Below are positions 1 to 8,110 of a stretch of 64,000 nucleotides of DNA, in pieces. The position numbers and the translations under genes are program-made. Positions within the stretch are counted from its first letter, which is position 1. The number at the start of each line of letters is the position of its first letter. Source of the stretch: Marinifilum sp. D737 (lineage in GTDB: Bacteria > Bacteroidota > Bacteroidia > Bacteroidales > Marinifilaceae); the NCBI RefSeq assembly GCF_026672275.1, contig NZ_JANQCD010000027.1, forward strand, positions 1-64,000, given 5' to 3'. Under the pieces are notes generated by a model that was not told the DNA's origin, searched no databases, and worked only from the letters and a program-made list of their open reading frames with translations.

Positions 1-20
1 AAGACTTTGGTTGTCTTTAG

Positions 21-93
21 TGATCCCTCTGGGGTTCGAACCCAGGACCCCAACATTAAAAGTGTTGTGCTCTACCAGCTGAGCTAAGGAATC
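21..93 (-). tRNA. tRNA-Lys (anticodon TTT)
   Basis: Read on the minus strand this folds as a complete 73-nt tRNA. The 7-bp acceptor stem pairs GATTCCT with AGGGATC, followed by discriminator A. The D arm contains AGCTGGTAGA, the anticodon loop CTTTTAA gives anticodon TTT (lysine), and the T arm contains GGTTCGAACC. CCA is not encoded. It stands alone at the window edge. Confidence 0.97.
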
Positions 94-411
94 ATTGTGT
101 AGCCTTTGTTTTCAAAAGCGATGCAAATATAGAGCGATTAAATTTAAATCGCAAACTCAATTTTGTGGAAATTGTAGGTTTTTGCCCCCAGAAACAGGCC
201 CAATTTAATTTATATCCTTGGTTCGTAATTTGATATAAAACCGAAAAGAAATTGAAAAAAAAATACAAACTTTTAAAAACTGCTTTGTTCGCTTATGATA
301 ATGCCCGTTTTTAGTGAAAAAATGAGCAAAATTTGTTCTTCTTTTTAATCTCAAAAAATCGAATAAGCTTCTAAAAAACTGTTTAAAATTTATCCTTCAG
401 CTTTTTTATAT

Positions 412-497
412 GAAGAAATGAAGCGTAATTTCGTTAAATTTTATTTGAATAGTGGTTCTATTCAAATAAAATTTGCCTTGTTATGCTTCACTTTTCA
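412..497. repeat. Long imperfect palindrome upstream of the SDR gene
   Basis: Two perfect 17-nt arms (436-452 and 458-474) flank the 5-nt loop TGGTT. Outside them 419-428 (TGAAGCGTAA) pairs with 481-490 (TTATGCTTCA) with one mismatch, and weaker pairing reaches roughly 412 and 497. There is no T-run beside it, so it is not an ordinary terminator. The rest of the gene-free stretch 94-621 is AT-rich and shows nothing else I can name. Confidence 0.75.
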
Positions 498-621
498 TCG
501 ATAAAAAATTCTAAAAACAAATCTTAACAGTTTCTAAAACCGTAAAAAATAATTCTAATTTTGTGATTCATTATCTAAGTTCATGCAAATGGACTCAAAA
601 ATTGCAAAATAAATCTTCCTT

Positions 622-1431
622 ATGAATGATAAAATCGTAGTGATTACCGGAGCATCTTCCGGTATTGGTAAAGCATTGGCATTCGAATATGCTTCTCGTG
701 GATCAAAAATTGTACTTGCGGCAAGAAATACTGAAAAGTTAAAAGAGGTAGAAGAGGAAATTCTTGCCAAAGGAATTGAGGTATTATCGGTAAAAACCGA
801 TGTTAGCATAGAGGAGGATTGTAAGAATTTAATTGATAAAACTGTTGAAAGATTTGGAGGAATTGATGTATTGATTAACAATGCAGGAATTTCGATGAGA
901 GCCATGTTTGCCGATTTGGAATTGTCGGTACTTAAACAATTAATGGATGTGAACTTTTGGGGAACGGTATATTGTACAAAGTATGCCATGCCTTATATTA
1001 CCAAATCAAAAGGGTCGGTTGTAGGTGTAATTTCCATTGCTGGATATATTGGCCTACCTGCTCGTACTGGATATTCGGCATCGAAATATGCCATTCGTGG
1101 ATTTCTGGATACATTAAGAGTTGAAAACCTAAAAACAGGTGTGCATGTATTGGTAGCAGCTCCTGGGTTTACAGCATCTAATGTAAGAAATGTAGCATTA
1201 ACTGCCGATGGTTCATCACAAGGCGAAACCCCACGTGATGAAAGCAAGATGATGAGTGCCGAAGAATGTGCGCGTTTAATTGCCAATGCTGTTGTAAAGC
1301 GAAAAAGAGAATTGATTATGACTTTTATGGAGGGGAAACTAACCGTATGGTTGAAAAAATGGTTCCCAAGCCTGTTAGAGAAGCTTACCTATAACCATAT
1401 GGCTAAAGAACCTAATTCACCTTTGAAATAA
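622..1431 (+). CDS. SDR family NAD(P)-dependent oxidoreductase
   Basis: This is a classical short-chain dehydrogenase of 269 residues. The Rossmann nucleotide-binding motif TGASSGIG is at residues 9-16, NNAG at 86-89, the catalytic Ser at 138 and the YxxxK pair at Tyr151 and Lys155. The length is typical for classical SDRs with a short C-terminal extension that may be membrane-peripheral (a Leu/Trp-rich stretch near residues 235-255). The substrate cannot be read from sequence. It is a single gene, with a long AT-rich upstream region holding a large palindrome and its own terminator downstream. Confidence 0.93.
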   Translation: MNDKIVVITGASSGIGKALAFEYASRGSKIVLAARNTEKLKEVEEEILAKGIEVLSVKTDVSIEEDCKNLIDKTVERFGGIDVLINNAGISMRAMFADLELSVLKQLMDVNFWGTVYCTKYAMPYITKSKGSVVGVISIAGYIGLPARTGYSASKYAIRGFLDTLRVENLKTGVHVLVAAPGFTASNVRNVALTADGSSQGETPRDESKMMSAEECARLIANAVVKRKRELIMTFMEGKLTVWLKKWFPSLLEKLTYNHMAKEPNSPLK

Positions 1432-1447
1432 AAAAATGTAATTTGAA

Positions 1448-1472
1448 GCGAGTTTAAATACTCGCTTTTTTC
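1448..1472 (+). terminator. Rho-independent terminator of the SDR gene
   Basis: Stem GCGAGT (1448-1453) with ACTCGC (1460-1465), loop TTAAAT, followed by a T-rich tail. Confidence 0.85.
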
Positions 1473-1555
1473 TTGCGTTTTGTAACATTTACAAGCCCTG
1501 CAAGTATATCTACTTTTTAAAACTGGTATCAAGCGATACAACTACTACTTGACTA

Positions 1556-2278
1556 ATGGACAAATCTCACTTCAATACTTTTATCTTTTCCAATGCGAAC
1601 AAGATATACTACTATGTATTTTGTATTCTTAAGAATTCTGATCAAACCATTCAAATCGTTGAAAAAACATTTGAAGAGTGTTGGAACAAAAGAAAAGAGC
1701 TATCTCATTCCGATTTGACTCCTGTTTTTAAAATTGCCAGAGATTTGGCTAAAAACGAAATGCAAGGTAAAGCTGCATCAAAAGGAGTTCTTAATCAAAA
1801 TACTGAAGTGAGCCCTGTGCTATTGCGTTTTTGCGAGCTGTTGAATGATTTGGCTCCCATTCAAGCTGAAATCTTGTGTTTGCGCTCTTTGTCAAGAATG
1901 AGCGTTGATGAGATATCCAAAATTGTTGGACTTGGCTTAAATAATGTACAGTCGATGTTGGCTGAAGTACGAAAGTTAGTTCGAGCACAGGTTGACCCTA
2001 AAGGAATCCTAAAGGAATTTTCTTATCACGAATTGCTTACCAAATACTATGCAGGTAGTACAAGTATAGAAGAGGAGGAGCAACTTCGCTTATTTGTATC
2101 TCGAATGGACTTATCTGAAATTCCCGAATCAGATCGGGAGGTATTCAGCATGTTTTTAAAAATTGGTAATGCAGAGATTCCAATTACCGGATCAGACATT
2201 TTACGCGATAAAATGAAAGAACTACAGACCACAAAATTTCAAAGAGTATTGGCTAAAATAAAAAAGCAATCCAAATGA
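1556..2278 (+). CDS. Sigma-70-like (ECF-type) factor with an extra C-terminal domain
   Basis: The first part (about residues 5-75) has the pattern of sigma region 2: aromatic-rich helices, then a QTIQIVEKTFEECW stretch. Residues 95-145 look like a region 4 helix-turn-helix (LNDLAPIQAEILCLRSLSRMS). Both are weak relative to standard ECF factors. The last 90 residues are not part of an ECF sigma. They contain LLTKYYAGSTSIEEEEQLRL, which resembles the opening of Bacteroidota FecR-type anti-sigma factors (a leucine-rich helix, a G-x-T/S turn and an acidic helix). No separate anti-sigma gene lies next to it. The gene ends inside its own terminator. Function as a transcription factor is inferred from region 4 only. 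Confidence 0.68.
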   Translation: MDKSHFNTFIFSNANKIYYYVFCILKNSDQTIQIVEKTFEECWNKRKELSHSDLTPVFKIARDLAKNEMQGKAASKGVLNQNTEVSPVLLRFCELLNDLAPIQAEILCLRSLSRMSVDEISKIVGLGLNNVQSMLAEVRKLVRAQVDPKGILKEFSYHELLTKYYAGSTSIEEEEQLRLFVSRMDLSEIPESDREVFSMFLKIGNAEIPITGSDILRDKMKELQTTKFQRVLAKIKKQSK

Positions 2279-2290
2279 GGATTGCTTTTT
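2261..2290. terminator. Bidirectional terminator overlapping the sigma-like gene stop
   Basis: Perfect 12-bp stem AAAAAGCAATCC (2261-2272) / GGATTGCTTTTT (2279-2290) with the 6-nt loop AAATGA that carries the stop codon. The A and T tracts make it work in both directions, between convergent genes. Confidence 0.93.
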
Positions 2291-2335
2291 GTGTTTTATA
2301 AGGAACTGCATTATTTACATTTGAATTCACCTTAA

Positions 2336-3346
2336 TCATGCAGGTTTATCATCTAAAGATTTAAATCCTTTTCCCAAAATTTCGTTGGTTTCCATAACTG
2401 TAACAAAGGCTTCAGGATCAATCGAGTGGATGTAATCCTGAAGCATCGATAATTCGCGACGGTTTACCACCATGAAAATCATATTTTTTTCACTTCCATC
2501 ATACATACCGGTTCCTTTTAAAAAGGTACCGCCTCTGTTCATATCTCCAATTACCTTGTTTTTGATTTCTTCGTATTTATCAGATACGATAAATAAGGCC
2601 TTTTCGTAGGATGAGCCTTGCAAGGTAATATCGGTAACCTTACCTATAATAAATAGTACTACCAGTGAATACAGAGGAATTTGCCAATCAAGTTGGATGT
2701 ATAAACAACTCAAAACGATTAGGAAATCGATATAAATTACGGTTTGCCCAAGCGGTGTTTTTGCGAATTTAGCAACAATCATTGCCAAAATATCCGAACC
2801 TGCCGAAGTGGCTCTTGCTTTTAGAATTAAGCCTAAGCCAAATCCAATAAAAATACCTCCGAAAATACAGGAAAGCAATACATCATCAACCAAAGGAACT
2901 AAGCCCCACCAAGCTGTTATTGTATCCAAAAATAAAGCACACAAAACAAAAGACAGTATGGTTTTTATACCAAATCGAGGTCCTAGAACTTTAATTCCAA
3001 GAAGGCTTAAAGGAATGTTTATTGCCAAACTTGCAATCCCAACTGGAATTCCTCCTCCAAACTTTCGGAACAAATCGTTCGAATAATCCATGAAGTGGTA
3101 CAGGATATTCGAGAAGAATCCGGTATAATCAGTAGGATTTAATGCACCAAACAAACCTTGAGGAAACAGACCTTGAGTCAGTTTGTTGATTACAATCCCG
3201 ATTCCATAAATACTTCCTGGAACCAAATCGTGCGGAACTATAAAGAATACAAAGCCAGCAGCCATAATAAATGCCCCGGCAATAACCAGTGAGTAATTAT
3301 AAAACCATTTTCCGGAGAAAATTGCGTCTTTTTGTATAAAAGCCAA
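2336..3346 (-). CDS. YitT family membrane protein (DUF161/DUF2179)
   Basis: A 336-residue integral membrane protein. Residues about 15-235 hold several hydrophobic segments with the YitT-family opening (LVIAGAFIMAAGFVFFIVPH) and a glycine-rich conserved loop. The C-terminal 90 residues are the soluble DUF2179 domain seen in the same family, with the sequence GTFLKGTGMYDG. The family is widespread; its substrate is not established. The frame opens with TTG at 3346; no ATG lies in frame between the upstream region and Met28, so the true start is either this TTG or another non-ATG codon. It is transcribed convergently with the sigma-like gene. Confidence 0.88.
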   Translation of the reverse strand: MAFIQKDAIFSGKWFYNYSLVIAGAFIMAAGFVFFIVPHDLVPGSIYGIGIVINKLTQGLFPQGLFGALNPTDYTGFFSNILYHFMDYSNDLFRKFGGGIPVGIASLAINIPLSLLGIKVLGPRFGIKTILSFVLCALFLDTITAWWGLVPLVDDVLLSCIFGGIFIGFGLGLILKARATSAGSDILAMIVAKFAKTPLGQTVIYIDFLIVLSCLYIQLDWQIPLYSLVVLFIIGKVTDITLQGSSYEKALFIVSDKYEEIKNKVIGDMNRGGTFLKGTGMYDGSEKNMIFMVVNRRELSMLQDYIHSIDPEAFVTVMETNEILGKGFKSLDDKPA

Positions 3347-3529
3347 AGTGAATATGTTTTTAGTGTGTAAGCTTTAATTTAATTGTAAGAATAGTAAGAT
3401 TTTGCAAAAATAAATAATTTTTAGAGGAATACTTGGCCCAATCTGTGCTATTTTCAGAGATTTTCTTTGAGGAAAGGTTGTTTTACCGATAAAGAATTGA
3501 TTGTTTTGCATTAGATTCAATAAATAAAT

Positions 3530-4078
3530 ATGAGAGCAAGTATCAGTAGGCTGATCATGAGAATGTTCGGCTGGAAATATATAGGAGAGATTCCTGAAGT
3601 AAAAAAAGCTGTAATTATTGCAGTTCCTCACACCTCCAATTGGGATTTTGTTTGGGGAAAGTTGGCTTTTTTGTCGCACAATGTGAAAACTACCATTTTA
3701 ATGAAGAAAGAACTCTATGTTTTTCCATTAAAATACCTTCTAAAATCGTGGGGAGTAATTCCGGTTGATCGATCGAAAAAAGGGAATATGACTGATCAAT
3801 TGGCCGAAGAATTTTCGAAAAGAGAATCCTTATACATTTCAATTGCGCCCGAAGGCAGCAGGAGTTTAAGACCAGAGTGGAAGAAAGGCTTTTATTTTAT
3901 CGCTTTAAAAGCAAATGTGCCCATTTACATGGCGGAAATCAATTATGAGGATAAAACCTTAACTTGTGGAGAACCTTTTTATCCAACAGGTAATGTTGAT
4001 GAGGATATGAAAGTGATAAAGAGCAATTATATAAACTCAAAGCCAAAACATCCTGAGAAGTTTTCTACTGGCTTGTAA
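3530..4078 (+). CDS. 1-acyl-glycerol-3-phosphate acyltransferase-like protein (PlsC family)
   Basis: A compact LPLAT-superfamily acyltransferase of 182 residues. The catalytic HxxxxD motif is HTSNWD (His34, Asp39) and the acceptor-binding block is APEGSR (residues 106-111). Such proteins transfer an acyl chain to a lysophospholipid or related acceptor at the inner membrane face. It is shorter than typical PlsC (about 240 residues) and lacks an obvious N-terminal membrane anchor, matching the small Bacteroidota branch of the superfamily. The next gene starts 12 bp downstream, so the two are probably co-transcribed. Confidence 0.88.
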   Translation: MRASISRLIMRMFGWKYIGEIPEVKKAVIIAVPHTSNWDFVWGKLAFLSHNVKTTILMKKELYVFPLKYLLKSWGVIPVDRSKKGNMTDQLAEEFSKRESLYISIAPEGSRSLRPEWKKGFYFIALKANVPIYMAEINYEDKTLTCGEPFYPTGNVDEDMKVIKSNYINSKPKHPEKFSTGL

Positions 4079-4089
4079 ATTTGTTTGTT

Positions 4090-4872
4090 ATGTCCGATCT
4101 GTTAAAAGTTAGCTTGGTTCAATCCGAATTGATTTGGGGAGATGTAGAAGCCAATTTGAATCATTTTTCTGAATTACTTGGAAAAATTGATAGAGAAAGT
4201 GATCTAATCGTCTTGCCAGAGATGTTTACTTCTGGATTTTTAATGAAGGATAAAAACAAGGTTTCGCCATTTGCTGAGATGACAATTCATTGGATGCAGA
4301 AATGGGCATCGAAACTTCAAACTGTAATACTGGGAAGCATTATTGTAGAAGAAAATTCGGAGTATTTTAACAGGTTGTATATTGTAAATGCTGGGGGAAT
4401 TTTAGCTCAGTATGATAAAAGACACTTGTTTCGAATGGGAGAGGAACAAATGCATTTTCAGGCAGGAAAGCAACGTGTGATTTTTAATATTGGAAAATGG
4501 CGAATTTGCCCACTGGTATGTTACGATTTGCGCTTTCCGGTTTGGAGCCGAGGGATTGATGAATACGATTTATTGCTATATGTTGCCAACTGGCCAAAGC
4601 CTAGAAGAGAGGTGTGGAATACCCTCTTAAAAGCAAGAGCTATTGAAAATCAAAGCTATGTGGCAGGTGTGAATCGGGTAGGTGAAGATGGAATGAATTT
4701 ATCATACTCGGGAGATTCATCCCTGTTCGATGCCAAAGGAAAGCTTCTTACAAAATGTGAAGATCATAAAACAAACATTCAGACTTACAGCATAAGTTTG
4801 AGTCAATTGAATGATTTTAGAGCCAAATTTCCTGTACATCTCGATGCAGATTCATTTCAAATAAGCAAATAA
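4090..4872 (+). CDS. Nitrilase-superfamily omega-amidase (YafV-like)
   Basis: A carbon-nitrogen hydrolase with the complete catalytic triad: Glu44 in LPEMFT, Lys110 in YDKRH and Cys144 in LVCYDLRFP, numbered from the ATG at 4090. Sequence around the cysteine matches the YafV/Nit2 branch, which hydrolyses 2-oxoglutaramate or 2-oxosuccinamate, so the likely role is salvage of transamination products of glutamine or asparagine. An in-frame TTG at 4081 would add three residues; the ATG is preferred because homologous proteins start just before the first beta strand. It probably shares a transcript with the acyltransferase. Confidence 0.9.
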   Translation: MSDLLKVSLVQSELIWGDVEANLNHFSELLGKIDRESDLIVLPEMFTSGFLMKDKNKVSPFAEMTIHWMQKWASKLQTVILGSIIVEENSEYFNRLYIVNAGGILAQYDKRHLFRMGEEQMHFQAGKQRVIFNIGKWRICPLVCYDLRFPVWSRGIDEYDLLLYVANWPKPRREVWNTLLKARAIENQSYVAGVNRVGEDGMNLSYSGDSSLFDAKGKLLTKCEDHKTNIQTYSISLSQLNDFRAKFPVHLDADSFQISK

Positions 4873-4946
4873 TAATACGATTACATAAAGCGATTCAAAG
4901 ACTTATTAATTTTATTGCTGATTTTTATTCATCAGTATTGGAAAAC

Positions 4947-4968
4947 TAAATATATAGTTCTATATTTA
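4947..4968. promoter_or_regulatory. Candidate BlaI-type operator
   Basis: An inverted repeat with 8-nt arms, TAAATATA (4947-4954) and TATATTTA (4961-4968), separated by 6 nt. It lies about 70 bp before the BlaI-family gene. BlaI/MecI repressors bind AT-rich dyads and usually control their own operon. The assignment is by position and symmetry only. Confidence 0.5.
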
Positions 4969-5038
4969 AGTCAGAAGTCATAAAACAAAATTTAAGAAAC
5001 AAAAACGAATTGTCCCACTTTAAATAATACAAATAATA

Positions 5039-5413
5039 ATGAAAGAATTAACTAGGGCTGAAGAGCAGGTGATGCAAATCCTTTGGGAACTTGAAAGTGC
5101 CTTTGTAAAGGAAGTAATTGAGCTCATTCCTGAACCAAAACCAGCTTACAATACAGTTTCAACAATTGTTCGAATTCTTGAGAAAAAAGGATTTGTTGGA
5201 CATGTTGCATTCGGTAAAAGTCATAGATACCACCCATTAATTACCAAAAAAGAGTACACGCGCAAATTCATGAAAGGATTTGTAAGAAATTATTTCTCGA
5301 ACTCATACCGAGATATGGTATCCTTCTTTGCAAAGGAAGAGCAGGTTAGTTTATCGGAATTGGAAGAGGTTAAAAGAATGGTTGAAGAGCAAATTAAAAA
5401 GCAAAGCTCTTAA
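5039..5413 (+). CDS. BlaI/MecI/CopY family transcriptional repressor
   Basis: A 124-residue winged-helix repressor. The N-terminus has the family signature LTRAEEQVMQILWELESAFVK and a recognition helix region with AYNTVSTIVRILEKKGFV. The C-terminal half is a helical dimerization region. In this family the repressor is cleaved or released by a membrane M56 peptidase encoded next to it, which is the arrangement here: the BlaR1-like gene begins 13 bp downstream. The dyad at 4947-4968 is a likely binding site. Confidence 0.95.
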   Translation: MKELTRAEEQVMQILWELESAFVKEVIELIPEPKPAYNTVSTIVRILEKKGFVGHVAFGKSHRYHPLITKKEYTRKFMKGFVRNYFSNSYRDMVSFFAKEEQVSLSELEEVKRMVEEQIKKQSS

Positions 5414-5426
5414 AATTTATTGGTGA

Positions 5427-7241
5427 ATGGTAACAGGCGTAATTCTATATTTCTTACAATCAGCAATCTGCATGGCATTCTTTTATGCCTTGTATTGGTT
5501 GTTTCTGAAAAGGGATACCTTTTTCAGGATCAACCGTGTGTTTTTGATGCTGACTTTGGCCGCCTCCTTACTTATTCCATCTCTTAAAATACCTTTTCAG
5601 GTAGAATCAAATCCGGTAACATCAGACTATGCAATGCTTGATGCGGTGGTATTAACTTCTCAGCAATATTTAAGTGCGAATATGTTGGAGGAAGTTGTGG
5701 TTACTGCCGATAATCATATTAATTGGTATCAATATATTGGATTTGTATACCTGATCGGATTATTGCTGCTGACTCTTCGTTTTTTCAAAAACCTGATTCA
5801 ATTGTTTATTTGGACCAGAACAAATAAAAGAATTCGTGAGAATGGAGTGCAGTTGGTAGTAATGAAGGATGATTATCCGCCATTCTCATTCTTAAATGCA
5901 ATTTTCGTAAGTAACCAGGACTATAAAAAGCCTGGGTTTGCTTCCATATTGGCACATGAAAGAGTACATGTGGATCAATTGCATACATTTGACCTTTTAG
6001 TGTTGGAGGTGCTTACGGTAGTTTTTTGGATTAATCCATTTGTTTGGATGTATAAAAGTTCTATTCAGGAAGTACACGAATATTTAGCTGATGACAAGGT
6101 GGTGAATGGTTCGGTTAATCCGAATGAATACAAAATGCATATTGTCAATCAATTTGCAGGAGGAGATTTGTTCCGGTTGGCAAATAACTTTGGTCAATCA
6201 ACATTGAAGAAAAGAATTTCGATGTTGGGTAAAATTAAAACTCCTAAGATTGCGCTGGTTAAGCTTTTATTGTTGCTTCCAATTGTTTTGGTATTACTAT
6301 CAGCATTTGCTTTTACGATTGAAGAAGAGAAAAAAAATTCCCAAAACTTTTCATTTAAAGAATTTATTCCTGATGGATTAAAACAATTTTATTCTTTTTC
6401 AGACAGAGAATATTCTACTTACGATGATGAATTGCACTTTATTCAAGGGTCAGCTACAAGTGGGATTTCAGCATTAAAGCATAAGGAAGAAGTTAGCCCT
6501 AATCAAATTTATAGAATTGCTGATGAAATGCCTGAATATCCTGGTGGTATTAATGTACTGAAAAAGTATATCACCAATGAAATGAGATATCCTAAAGAGG
6601 CAGAGAAAAACCAAACGGAAGGAATGGTATTTGTTAGTTTTGTTGTTGGGAAATCAGGAGAAGTTAAAAATGTATATGTAAATAAAGGTGTTTCTCCTGA
6701 ATTGGATAAGGAAGCATTGAGAGTGGTAAAGGGATTACCTAATTGGACACCGGGTAAGCACAAAGGCAATTTGGTAAATGTGGCTTATACATTGCCAGTT
6801 GATTTTAAGTTGAAAGATTTTGCAATTGAACAACCTATATTAATTAGAAAACCAGTTCTTGCAAGAATTAAAAATGCTTCGGATTATCATACTGATAATT
6901 TAGCGAAATTAGAAAATTACAATCAAGAATATACTGTTGTTGAGAAAATGCCAGAATTCCCTGGAGGAAATGGAAGCTTAAGAAAGTGGGTTGCCAGAAA
7001 TTTAAGATATCCGATTTTAGCTGCTGAGCAAGGTTACGAAGGAAAGGTATATGTAAAATTCAATGTGAATAAAGATGGCAGTGTATCAGATGCAAAAATT
7101 ATTAAAGGTGCGAATGTGGAATTAAATGAAGAGGCTCTTCGTGTTATAAATAGTATGCCTTATTGGATTCCTGGAGAGCAACAAGGAATTAAAGTTAAGG
7201 TGAGTTATACAATTCCTATCCGTTTTGCTTTGAATAAATAA
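5427..7241 (+). CDS. M56 (BlaR1-type) metallopeptidase fused to two TonB C-terminal domains
   Basis: A 604-residue inner-membrane protein. Hydrophobic segments lie at about residues 5-25, 35-52, 103-122 and 273-298. Between them sits the M56 peptidase with the zinc motif HERVH (His177, Glu178, His181) and the downstream EVHEYLAD block that supplies the third ligand. After the last membrane segment come two TonB C-terminal domains (about 366-460 and 504-600), each with MPEYPGG or MPEFPGG, a RYP motif and a P-G turn. Classic BlaR1 carries a penicillin-binding sensor there instead. The layout suggests a protease that senses the periplasm or outer membrane and relieves the BlaI-type repressor. 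Three separate TonB genes follow. Confidence 0.92.
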   Translation: MVTGVILYFLQSAICMAFFYALYWLFLKRDTFFRINRVFLMLTLAASLLIPSLKIPFQVESNPVTSDYAMLDAVVLTSQQYLSANMLEEVVVTADNHINWYQYIGFVYLIGLLLLTLRFFKNLIQLFIWTRTNKRIRENGVQLVVMKDDYPPFSFLNAIFVSNQDYKKPGFASILAHERVHVDQLHTFDLLVLEVLTVVFWINPFVWMYKSSIQEVHEYLADDKVVNGSVNPNEYKMHIVNQFAGGDLFRLANNFGQSTLKKRISMLGKIKTPKIALVKLLLLLPIVLVLLSAFAFTIEEEKKNSQNFSFKEFIPDGLKQFYSFSDREYSTYDDELHFIQGSATSGISALKHKEEVSPNQIYRIADEMPEYPGGINVLKKYITNEMRYPKEAEKNQTEGMVFVSFVVGKSGEVKNVYVNKGVSPELDKEALRVVKGLPNWTPGKHKGNLVNVAYTLPVDFKLKDFAIEQPILIRKPVLARIKNASDYHTDNLAKLENYNQEYTVVEKMPEFPGGNGSLRKWVARNLRYPILAAEQGYEGKVYVKFNVNKDGSVSDAKIIKGANVELNEEALRVINSMPYWIPGEQQGIKVKVSYTIPIRFALNK

Positions 7242-7255
7242 AATTTTTTACGTAT

Positions 7256-7274
7256 ATTAACTAAGAAATTAGTT
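7256..7274 (+). repeat. Hairpin leader repeat, copy 1
   Basis: The 19-mer ATTAACTAAGAAATTAGTT occurs here and identically at 8058-8076, each time just after a stop codon and before a tonB paralogue. It forms a 6-bp stem AACTAA/TTAGTT closed by GAAA, a GNRA-type tetraloop. No T-run follows, so termination is unlikely. Confidence 0.8.
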
Positions 7275-7339
7275 CTAGGGACTAATTCTTTAGGAATAAC
7301 ACCCAAAACCAATTTATTGTCTAACCAAAATTCAATGTT

Positions 7340-8044
7340 ATGGAAGTAAAAAAGAATCCCCGTTACGATTTAGAAAAGAAAAGAGGAATGTTTTTACAAA
7401 TCGGTTTTCTACTCAGTTTTTTAATTGTTTTAGCTGCTTTTGAGTACAAAACACCAGTTGCCGAAACAGAGGAGTTGACTATGGATATCCTTGAAGAAAC
7501 GGATGAAATTATCCCTGTTACTGTTCAGGATAAGCCAAAACCCAAAGAACAACCAAAGGTAAAGTTGATGGAATTAGCAGAACTTTTATTGGCAGATGAC
7601 GACGAAGAAATTGAAGATCTTGAGATCGAAGATGCAAGCTTATCAGAAGATGATGAATTTGATATTGTTGCTGTGAATGAAGATGTAGAAGAAGTTGATG
7701 AAGATACGCCATTTGTGAAAGTAGAGCAGATGCCAATTTTTAATCCTAAAAAGAACAAAACCTACGAACAAGGACAACGTGATTTGTTCATTACCATGCA
7801 GAAAATGACTCGTTACCCTACAATTGCTCAAGAAAATGGTATACAGGGAAAAGTGTTTGTAAGATTCGTTGTGACCAAAACAGGTGAAATTGCAAATATT
7901 AAAGTAGTTCGTTCTGTTGATCCATCTTTGGATAAGGAAGCGATTAGAGTAGTAAGTAATCTGCCTAAGTTTAAACCTGGAAAACAAAGAAATAAGCCTG
8001 TTAGTGTATGGTTTAGCGGATATATTTCGTTTGTACTGCAATAA
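7340..8044 (+). CDS. Energy transducer TonB, paralogue 1
   Basis: A 234-residue TonB-family protein with a short cytoplasmic N-terminus, one membrane anchor (about residues 17-36), a periplasmic linker and a TonB C-terminal domain (about 140-234) with VEQMPIF, a RYP motif, GKVFVRFVV and the SVDPSLDKEA helix. The family couples the proton-motive force, through ExbB/ExbD, to outer-membrane receptors. The linker is only weakly Lys/Pro-rich (KPKPKEQPK) and then strongly acidic instead of the usual long Pro-Lys spacer. It belongs to a run of three paralogues after the BlaI/BlaR1 pair. No exbB or exbD gene is nearby. Confidence 0.93.
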   Translation: MEVKKNPRYDLEKKRGMFLQIGFLLSFLIVLAAFEYKTPVAETEELTMDILEETDEIIPVTVQDKPKPKEQPKVKLMELAELLLADDDEEIEDLEIEDASLSEDDEFDIVAVNEDVEEVDEDTPFVKVEQMPIFNPKKNKTYEQGQRDLFITMQKMTRYPTIAQENGIQGKVFVRFVVTKTGEIANIKVVRSVDPSLDKEAIRVVSNLPKFKPGKQRNKPVSVWFSGYISFVLQ

Positions 8045-8057
8045 TTTTTTTATAGAT

Positions 8058-8076
8058 ATTAACTAAGAAATTAGTT
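8058..8076 (+). repeat. Hairpin leader repeat, copy 2
   Basis: Identical to the copy at 7256-7274, again in the spacer before a tonB paralogue. It probably travelled with the gene duplication; its retention without change while the genes diverged suggests a role in mRNA processing or stability. Confidence 0.8.
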
Positions 8077-8110
8077 GTGAGATGTTGTTGAACCTTTAAT
8101 TCAAAGAGCT

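Noticed and set aside
7525-7758. Ser-rich minus-strand open frame inside tonB paralogue 1
   Set aside because: It is the mirror of the Glu/Asp-rich linker codons of the tonB gene.
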